Below are positions 32,111-36,608 of a DNA stretch of 36,608 bases, in pieces. Within the stretch, counting starts at the first letter, position 1. Each line of letters opens with the position of its first letter. The position numbers and the translations under genes are program-made. The stretch comes from Chloroflexota bacterium (GTDB taxonomy: Bacteria; Chloroflexota; Anaerolineae; Aggregatilineales; UBA3940): positions 1 through 36,608 of the forward strand of contig JAADYX010000053.1 in assembly GCA_010092885.1 (NCBI GenBank), written 5' to 3'. The notes under the pieces are model-generated. The model saw only the letters and a list, made by a program, of their open reading frames with translations. It was not told where the DNA came from and made no database searches.

Positions 32111-32846
32111 CTTGCAGAACGTTTCAAAGACCTTTCGCGATAATGGCACGGCCGTTGAAGCACTAGCTGATGTCACCTTTCAGGTGCAGGCCGGGGAATT
32201 CGTCACACTGATTGGGCCATCTGGCAGTGGCAAGAGCACCATTTTCAACTTGATCACCGGCCTGATCGAACCGGACACTGGCACGGTACGGGTCCACAAC
32301 GAGCCGCCGCGTAGTGGAACTGTTGGTTATATGCCACAGCGCGATCTACTTTTGCCGTGGCGTACCGTCGTCGGGAATGCCATTATCCCTCTGGAAATCG
32401 CGGGCATGCCGCGTGAGCAAGCTCAGCAGCGTGCCCGTGACATGCTGCCCACTTTCGGGCTGGAGGGCTTCGCCGATGCCTATCCGGCATCGCTATCGGG
32501 TGGCATGCGACAGCGTACAGCCCTGCTGCGCACCATGCTCACTGACGCAGACACCTTGTTGTTCGACGAGCCGTTCGGTGCATTAGATGCACTCACTCGC
32601 CGGGCACTCCAAGACTGGCTGCTTGATCTGTGGCGGGGTATGGAAAAAACGATCCTGTTCGTCACCCATGATGTTGAAGAAGCACTGTATCTCGGCGATC
32701 GGGTTCTCGTCTTGAGTGCCCGTCCAGGCCGGATTGAGCACACGCAGACAGTAGAGTTTTCACGCCCGCGTGAGCGCAAGATGATGGCCGACCCGGCCTT
32801 TGGCCGCCAGCTGACCGATCTTTTAAGCGCACTTGGTATTGAATAA
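32097..32846 (+). CDS. ABC transporter ATP-binding protein, nitrate/sulfonate/taurine type
   Basis: A 249-residue ABC ATPase of the SsuB/TauB/NrtD group. It has Walker A GPSGSGKST (40-48), Q-loop (YMPQRDLLLPW), signature LSGGMRQR, Walker B TLLFDEPFGALD and H-loop VTHDVEEALYLG. The YMPQRDLLLPWRTV Q-loop is typical of this uptake-importer group. No permease or binding protein gene lies in the window, so the partners are elsewhere. GTG 32097 is chosen for GGAGG at 6 nt; TTG 32094 is an alternative. It overlaps tsaE by 14 nt. Confidence 0.9.
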   Translation: MIVIDLQNVSKTFRDNGTAVEALADVTFQVQAGEFVTLIGPSGSGKSTIFNLITGLIEPDTGTVRVHNEPPRSGTVGYMPQRDLLLPWRTVVGNAIIPLEIAGMPREQAQQRARDMLPTFGLEGFADAYPASLSGGMRQRTALLRTMLTDADTLLFDEPFGALDALTRRALQDWLLDLWRGMEKTILFVTHDVEEALYLGDRVLVLSARPGRIEHTQTVEFSRPRERKMMADPAFGRQLTDLLSALGIE

Positions 32847-32854
32847 AGGTAGGT

Positions 32855-33784
32855 ATGGGACAGCTTAAAGAGTGGGGAATTTTCCTTTTCCTCAGCACTG
32901 TCTGGGGATCGTCGTTTTTGTTGATCAAGATCGCTGTTGCAGAACTCTCACCGATGGCTCTCGTTGCAGTCCGGCTCTTTTTTGCCACCATTGGCCTCTG
33001 GCTTATCGTAGCGATCACACGTGTCAGAGTTCCTACGGACTTCGGCACCCTTTCGAAACTGGTTTTTCTCGGAGTTATTAACACGGCCATACCATTCACT
33101 CTTATCGCTTTTGGCGAGCAGCACATCGACAGCGGCGTGGCCTCCATCTTGAATTCGGGCACACCACTGTTTGCGCTTGTGCTGGCCCATCTCTTCCTCC
33201 CGGATGAACGCATCACACCGGCTAAACTTATCGGCCTGATGATGGGGTTTGGCGGCGTCGTTCTCATCTTCAGCCGTGGGTTGGGGGCATCGTTCTTGGA
33301 TGCTGCCAGCAGCCAGCTTATCCTGATCGGTCAAGCTGCTGTGTTGGCCGCCTCAGCCTGTTACGCGATCGGGGCTGTCTACACACGCCGAACCTTCCGT
33401 GGGGTGCATGCCATTGTGCTGGCAGCGGTCCCGATCACAGCGGCATTCGTCACGACGACTGCCGGGGCATTGGTGTTTGAGTCGCCAATCGACCTGAGGA
33501 TCAGCCTGCAGGTTCTTGGCGCGCTCCTGGTATTGGGCTTTCTCGGTGTGAGCGCGGCCCACATCGGCTTCTTCCATCTCATCAATGAGTGGGGGGCCAC
33601 CCGTACTACATTGGTAACCTACCTCATTCCAGTTGTAGGTCTCACGCTTGGTGTTCTGATCCTCGACGAACCATTGGACTGGCGTCTGATTGCCGGGTTT
33701 GTGGCCGTCATCTCTGGGGTCTATCTGGTTAACCGACGCTCCCGGCGCGCCGGTCAGCCCTCTTTGGAGCAGCCCGCCAAATGA
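32855..33784 (+). CDS. EamA/DMT-family transporter
   Basis: A 309-residue membrane protein with about ten transmembrane helices in two EamA repeats. The first repeat begins IFLFLSTVWGSSFLLIKIAV with FTLIAFGEQHIDSGVASIL and ends in GGVVLIFSRG; the second runs from about residue 150 and contains HIGFFHLINEWGATRTTLVT. Such proteins export or import metabolites such as amino acids; the substrate here is unknown. AAGGTAGGT is just upstream of the ATG. It starts 8 nt after the ABC ATPase stop. Confidence 0.9.
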   Translation: MGQLKEWGIFLFLSTVWGSSFLLIKIAVAELSPMALVAVRLFFATIGLWLIVAITRVRVPTDFGTLSKLVFLGVINTAIPFTLIAFGEQHIDSGVASILNSGTPLFALVLAHLFLPDERITPAKLIGLMMGFGGVVLIFSRGLGASFLDAASSQLILIGQAAVLAASACYAIGAVYTRRTFRGVHAIVLAAVPITAAFVTTTAGALVFESPIDLRISLQVLGALLVLGFLGVSAAHIGFFHLINEWGATRTTLVTYLIPVVGLTLGVLILDEPLDWRLIAGFVAVISGVYLVNRRSRRAGQPSLEQPAK

Positions 33785-33809
33785 AGCCAACCCAGAAGTG
33801 TCATTAATC

Positions 33810-33830
33810 AGGTCAGCTTTGTGACCTTTT
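33810..33830 (+). terminator. Short hairpin ending the tsaE-ABC-DMT unit
   Basis: AGGTCA (33810-33815) pairs with TGACCT (33822-33827) around GCTTTG, and TTTT (33827-33830) follows. The stem is only six pairs and AT-containing, but it lies 26 nt after the DMT gene stop, where a terminator is expected. Confidence 0.45.
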
Positions 33831-33851
33831 GCCTGTTCAGCCTGAGAAGGC

Positions 33852-33881
33852 TTGACATGACCATGTGTTTGGCTTTACACT
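33852..33881 (+). promoter_or_regulatory. Strong sigma70-type promoter in the gene-free stretch
   Basis: A perfect TTGACA (33852-33857) and TACACT (33876-33881) are separated by 18 bp. No gene with a ribosome site starts within 100 bp downstream of it. A small hairpin (AGCCT/AGGCT, 33839-33852) abuts the -35 box. Confidence 0.7.
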
Positions 33882-33887
33882 GCTGAT

Positions 33888-33972
33888 ATGAAAGGTTCCA
33901 GGCTCATTCAGAATACTTCTATGGCTGTCCGAAGCACGTGCGGGGTATCCCGGCGTGCTTCTTGCGTTTTTT
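33888..33972 (+). ncRNA. Candidate small RNA (about 85 nt) or leader with attenuator
   Basis: A promoter at 33852-33881 predicts a start near 33888, and a strong intrinsic terminator ends near 33972. This defines a transcript of about 85 nt in a 307-bp stretch (33785-34091) without a convincing gene. No coding gene shows in it; a 49-codon ATG reading frame that begins at 33888 has no ribosome site. It could instead be the leader of the SWIM protein gene at 34092, with termination controlling read-through. No known RNA family was recognised. Confidence 0.5.
33931..33972 (+). terminator. Rho-independent terminator of the candidate small RNA
   Basis: GAAGCACG (33931-33938) pairs with CGTGCTTC (33954-33961). 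An inner CGGG/CCCG stem with a short GTAT-type loop extends it. TTGCGTTTTTT (T6 at 33967-33972) follows, as in strong intrinsic terminators. Confidence 0.8.
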
Positions 33973-33988
33973 GCCAGGGCAGCCTGCC

Positions 33989-34020
33989 TGAGCAGCTTAG
34001 GGCGCGGCACAAGCTGCTCA
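33989..34020 (+). other. Perfect 10-bp stem-loop before the SWIM gene
   Basis: TGAGCAGCTT (33989-33998) pairs perfectly with AAGCTGCTCA (34011-34020) across a 12-nt loop. It lies 17 nt after the terminator above and about 70 nt before ATG 34092. No T-run follows. It may be an operator palindrome or an RNA structure in the SWIM gene leader. Confidence 0.5.
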
Positions 34021-34091
34021 CCAGATGGTCAATATAGCCTGTACGGCCACCTTTTAAAGTACACCTTATGATCGAAGAAGGAGTAACGACG

Positions 34092-34316
34092 ATGCATGCA
34101 AGTATGGTTGGCAAGATCCAGAAGGCAAAGTTCTATGCGGCGGAGCGCGAGCGCATCACTTTTGAAGATTTCAACGTGAAGATCCGCGGCGATAACAGCG
34201 AGCACACCGTATCCTTCCGGAACGGCGAGTGGCACTGTGACTGCGAGTACTTCCAGATCCACGCGGTCTGCAGCCACACGATGGCCCTCGAACGCGTTCT
34301 TGAGGAGATGATTTAG
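34092..34316 (+). CDS. Small SWIM zinc-finger protein
   Basis: A 74-residue protein that ends in a SWIM-type zinc-binding motif, Cys49-x-Cys51 ... Cys60-x-His62 (WHCDCEYFQIHAVCSHTMALERVL). SWIM domains bind DNA or proteins and normally form part of larger proteins, such as Swi2/Snf2 helicases, transposases and bacterial SWIM proteins. Here it stands alone behind a short basic/aromatic N-terminal half. ATG 34092 has AAGGAG at 8 nt; the longer reading from 34068 covers that ribosome site. A terminator follows within the next, convergent gene. Confidence 0.82.
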   Translation: MHASMVGKIQKAKFYAAERERITFEDFNVKIRGDNSEHTVSFRNGEWHCDCEYFQIHAVCSHTMALERVLEEMI

Positions 34317-34331
34317 GGGTCCTCCTAAAGC

Positions 34332-35252
34332 TCAACTGACCGGGTGGTCCGCTTCAAGCTGGCCACCTTTTTTTATTGGCTCTTTGAAGTCGTATACACC
34401 GTTTACGATAGCCCATCGGGTCCCGCATTCCTCGCAATCCACGCTGTTGACCGTCTCGCTCAGCGCCAGGCTGCCACAGGTAGGACACTTCCAGAAGGCA
34501 TCCACCGGCGTTTCGACCGTATCGCCGGCGGCCCGCGATTGCGTAAACACACTTGGAGCCAGCTGCCACAAGTTGCCAGTGAGTTGAGCCCCCGCATCTA
34601 ATGTGGCCAGTATTCCCGCCGGAACCAACCGCTTGAGGACGTCCATCCGGAAGTGTGATACCGTCAGCTGCCGCCCTGGCTCAAAACCAACCTCGCGCAG
34701 CAGCGTGCGCACATGCTTCGGATGGAAGTTGTAGTTGAGCGTTACAAACTCGACCGGTTCCTGCTCAAAGGGACTCCAGGTTTGCTGGCGCAGCAGCCAC
34801 CGTGCGATCGCCTTTATGTTCTGTTTGTTGGCATACTCCAGGATGAATACGCCGTCTGCTCCCATGATGTCTCTGACTGCATGCAGCGCCTTGGCTGGTT
34901 CTTGCATATGGTGCAGCACTCGGATCATTGTAGCGACGTCGAAAAGCCCCGGCGCAAAAGGCATCTGGTAGATGTTGGCCGCAACATAGATGAACCCATC
35001 GTCTCCATACTGCTGACGGGCATACTCCAGCTGTGAGCGTGAATAGTCCAGCAAGACCACCTGATCATAAGCTTCGAACTCGTTCGTCAACCGTCCGAAC
35101 CCAGCACCCAATTCGAGCAGCCGGTGGCCGCTTTTCGGCATCAGCCGGTGCAGCGCAATCCGTTCCACACGATCCTCATAGTCGCGATTCTGGCCCTCCC
35201 AGAAGTCTGTCCGGTAGGTTGAATCCTCATAGTCGCAAATATCTGGCATCAT
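34332..35252 (-). CDS. Class I SAM-dependent methyltransferase with C-terminal zinc ribbon
   Basis: A 306-residue protein. The methyltransferase core has LLELGAGFGRLTNEF (SAM-binding motif I, about 45-58), VVLLDYSRSQLEYAR, PFAPGLFDVATMIRVLHHM and GADGVFILEYANK. A C-terminal zinc ribbon uses CPTCG ... CEECG (about 263-287). The substrate is unknown. ATG 35252 has GGGAGG at 5-6 nt spacing, with ATG 35249 equally possible; the reading to 35303 includes the predicted -10. It is convergent with the SWIM gene and divergent from the AAA ATPase gene. Its last 14 codons hold the SWIM gene's terminator. Confidence 0.87.
   Translation of the reverse strand: MMPDICDYEDSTYRTDFWEGQNRDYEDRVERIALHRLMPKSGHRLLELGAGFGRLTNEFEAYDQVVLLDYSRSQLEYARQQYGDDGFIYVAANIYQMPFAPGLFDVATMIRVLHHMQEPAKALHAVRDIMGADGVFILEYANKQNIKAIARWLLRQQTWSPFEQEPVEFVTLNYNFHPKHVRTLLREVGFEPGRQLTVSHFRMDVLKRLVPAGILATLDAGAQLTGNLWQLAPSVFTQSRAAGDTVETPVDAFWKCPTCGSLALSETVNSVDCEECGTRWAIVNGVYDFKEPIKKGGQLEADHPVS
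34343..34374 (+). terminator. Rho-independent terminator of the SWIM gene, inside the methyltransferase 3' end
   Basis: GGTGGTC (34343-34349) pairs with GGCCACC (34361-34367), with one G-U and an inner GC/GC pair around TTCAA. TTTTTTT (34368-34374) follows. It starts 27 nt after the SWIM stop at 34316 and lies within the coding end of the opposite-strand methyltransferase. Confidence 0.8.
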
Positions 35253-35312
35253 ATTCTCCTCCCGAAGGCCGACAGTAACCCATTCGTCTGGTGAGAGCAA
35301 CACACTTGTTGA

Positions 35313-35340
35313 TTTATAGGGGATGTTGTAGGCTTGTCAT
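35313..35340 (-). promoter_or_regulatory. Possible promoter of the methyltransferase gene
   Basis: On the minus strand ATGACA (35335-35340) and TATAAA (35313-35318) are 16 bp apart, matching 5/6 and 5/6 of consensus. A start near 35306 would give about a 54-nt leader. It lies in the 119-bp gap between the divergent methyltransferase and AAA ATPase genes. Confidence 0.5.
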
Positions 35341-35371
35341 GATAACAATCGTTCCCGGGGATAGGTACTCG

Positions 35372-36608
35372 ATGAGCGTTCAACTCAGCAGTGAAATGAT
35401 CGACCTGATGCAGGAGCCGAAAACCCTGCGTGATCTGGATATTCCAACCGGCATGGTGATCGACCTGATCATGCGGATGCTTTTTCAAGAGAGCGAAGTA
35501 TCCCTGCAGCGTTTCAACAACATCACCAAGATCAGCACACACATCCTTGATGAGGTACTCAGCCAACTCCAGAATGACTACCTGGTGGAGGTCATCGGCG
35601 CGGGGCAGCTTGGCCGGTTGAGCTATCGCTACGGTCTGACGGACCAGGGCCGCAAACGCGCTCAAGAGGCGTTTGATCGCTCGCAGTACATCGGTGCAGC
35701 TCCCATTCCATTCGACAAGTACAACCGAGCCATCATGCTGCAAACACAGCAGGAGGCGGACCTAACGGCTGCACACTTCCAACAGGCGCTGTCTCACCTT
35801 GTCCTTCCGGATGGTTTCGAGCGGTTGATCGGTCCGGCAGTCAATAAGGCGACCTCTCTTTTCCTCTATGGCCCACCAGGGAATGGCAAGACAACAATCG
35901 CAGAGGCCATTGCCAATCTCATCGCAGGTACGGATCCTATCTGGCTGCCGTACTCGATCACAATTGGTGGCTATATCATCAACCTCAACGATGAGTTGGT
36001 ACACACGCCAGCTGAAGGCCCCCGCCCTAAAACGAGTGAGCTCGGTATTGATGGCCGCTGGTCGCTGTTCAAACGGCCTGTGGTTATCACTGGGGGTGAA
36101 CTGACCATGGACGCCCTTGACCTGCGGTACGAGCCAACAGCCAAGTTCTACGAGGCACCGCTCCAGTTGAAGGCGAACGGCGGTATGTTCCTGATCGACG
36201 ACTTTGGTAGACAGGTTGTCCGTCCGATTGACCTGCTCAACCGCTGGATTGTGCCACTGGAAACGGGGATTGACTTCCTGCGGCTGCGCACAGGCCAAAC
36301 CCTTCAGATACCGTTCCGCCAGCTGATTGTCTTCAGCACCAACCTCGATCCACTTGACTTGGCCGATGAGGCATTCCTACGCCGAATCCAGATGAAAGTC
36401 CTTGTGGATGGTCCTGACGAACGGCGCTTCTACCAGATCTTCTCAATTATGTGCAAATCGCTAGATCTTGAGTTCGATAAGGACTCATTCCTGCACCTGC
36501 TGCATAACTGGTATCGCTCCACAGGCCGCCCAATGCAGGCTGTGCACCCGCGTGACATCCTAAAGATCGTCAAAGCGATGTGTGAGTTCGATGGGGTGCC
36601 CGCAGCAA
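35372..36608 (+). CDS. AAA-family ATPase with N-terminal winged-helix-like region, cut by window end
   Basis: The first 412 codons of a gene that continues past the window; no stop occurs before the end. Residues about 20-105 look like a winged-helix/wHTH-type region (ITKISTHILDEVLSQLQNDY, then GRLSYRYGLTDQGRKRAQEA). The AAA core has Walker A GPPGNGKT (167-174), Walker B FLIDD (273-277), a sensor-1-like STN (322-324) and FLRRIQ (about 335-340). The region between Walker A and B (200-265) is long and has a strongly conserved look (GGELTMDALDLRYEP). GGGGATAGG lies upstream of ATG 35372. Such ATPases are annotated as chaperone-like ATPases, sometimes near Tad/Flp pilus genes in Chloroflexota; the neighbours are beyond the window. 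Confidence 0.85.
   Translation, partial: MSVQLSSEMIDLMQEPKTLRDLDIPTGMVIDLIMRMLFQESEVSLQRFNNITKISTHILDEVLSQLQNDYLVEVIGAGQLGRLSYRYGLTDQGRKRAQEAFDRSQYIGAAPIPFDKYNRAIMLQTQQEADLTAAHFQQALSHLVLPDGFERLIGPAVNKATSLFLYGPPGNGKTTIAEAIANLIAGTDPIWLPYSITIGGYIINLNDELVHTPAEGPRPKTSELGIDGRWSLFKRPVVITGGELTMDALDLRYEPTAKFYEAPLQLKANGGMFLIDDFGRQVVRPIDLLNRWIVPLETGIDFLRLRTGQTLQIPFRQLIVFSTNLDPLDLADEAFLRRIQMKVLVDGPDERRFYQIFSIMCKSLDLEFDKDSFLHLLHNWYRSTGRPMQAVHPRDILKIVKAMCEFDGVPAA

Noticed and set aside
33888-34037. A 49-codon reading frame starting MKGSRLIQNTSMAVRS
   Set aside because: It has no ribosome site, begins at the predicted transcript start, and runs through the terminator and the second hairpin.

Overview
The window reads as a chromosomal segment of a bacterium of the phylum Chloroflexota, probably an Anaerolineae-like lineage. 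This is an inference from gene content and style. Pointers are secreted or membrane proteins with long Thr/Pro linkers, an archaeal-type mevalonate operon (HMG-CoA synthase, class II HMG-CoA reductase, thiolase), a coenzyme F420 operon in a bacterium, a MurA with Asp in place of the catalytic Cys, and kinase/FHA/PP2C signalling genes. Genes are densely packed in long co-directional runs with 1-17 nt overlaps, and GTG and TTG starts are common. I found no rRNA, tRNA, CRISPR array, insertion sequence or prophage gene.

Layout. (1) Positions 1-2659 (minus): the upper mevalonate operon, HMGR then HMGS then thiolase; the thiolase is cut by the window edge. (2) 2735-6324: a perfect 17-bp inverted repeat, a small membrane protein, a polysaccharide deacetylase ending in a clear terminator, and divergently a purine nucleoside phosphorylase with a membrane protein. 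The two divergent units have facing sigma70-type promoters. (3) 6325-14142 (minus): a molybdenum hydroxylase (xanthine dehydrogenase-like) operon: xdhC, a FAD/2Fe-2S fusion subunit, a small membrane protein, a large protein with nucleoside-phosphorylase-like motifs, the Moco catalytic subunit, and a YqeC-MocA fusion for cofactor maturation. (4) 14229-21731 (minus): ten tightly spaced genes, folD, arcC, a family 2 glycosyltransferase, two unknowns, and then the F420 genes npdG, cofE, an FbiB-type nitroreductase, cofD and cofC, closed by a hairpin.

(5) 21892-28040 (plus): a six-gene signalling operon: a Ser/Thr kinase fused to a PQQ-type beta-propeller, a PP2C phosphatase, a J-domain/von Willebrand A fusion protein, a zinc-ribbon/FHA protein, an 80-residue unknown and an OmpR-type response regulator. 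This is the best candidate for an undescribed system. Its kinase/PP2C/vWA core resembles the TerY-P triad, but the J domain, propeller and FHA additions are unusual. (6) 28099-31523 (minus): SAM-cleaving adenosyltransferase, MurA (Cys to Asp) and an anchored GH99-like glycosidase. (7) 31631-33784 (plus): tsaE, an ABC ATPase without its permease, and a DMT exporter. (8) 33785-34091: a 307-bp gene-free stretch with a terminator-like hairpin, a strong promoter followed 50 bp later by a textbook terminator (candidate small RNA of about 85 nt), and a second perfect hairpin. (9) 34092-36608: a 74-residue SWIM zinc-finger protein with its terminator inside the 3' end of a convergent methyltransferase gene, then the start of an AAA ATPase with an N-terminal winged-helix-like region, cut by the window end.

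Themes. Purine and one-carbon chemistry recur (PNP, xanthine dehydrogenase-like enzyme, FolD, carbamate kinase, SAM-to-adenosine enzyme), so purine catabolism is a reasonable but unproven link between blocks 2, 3, 4 and 6.
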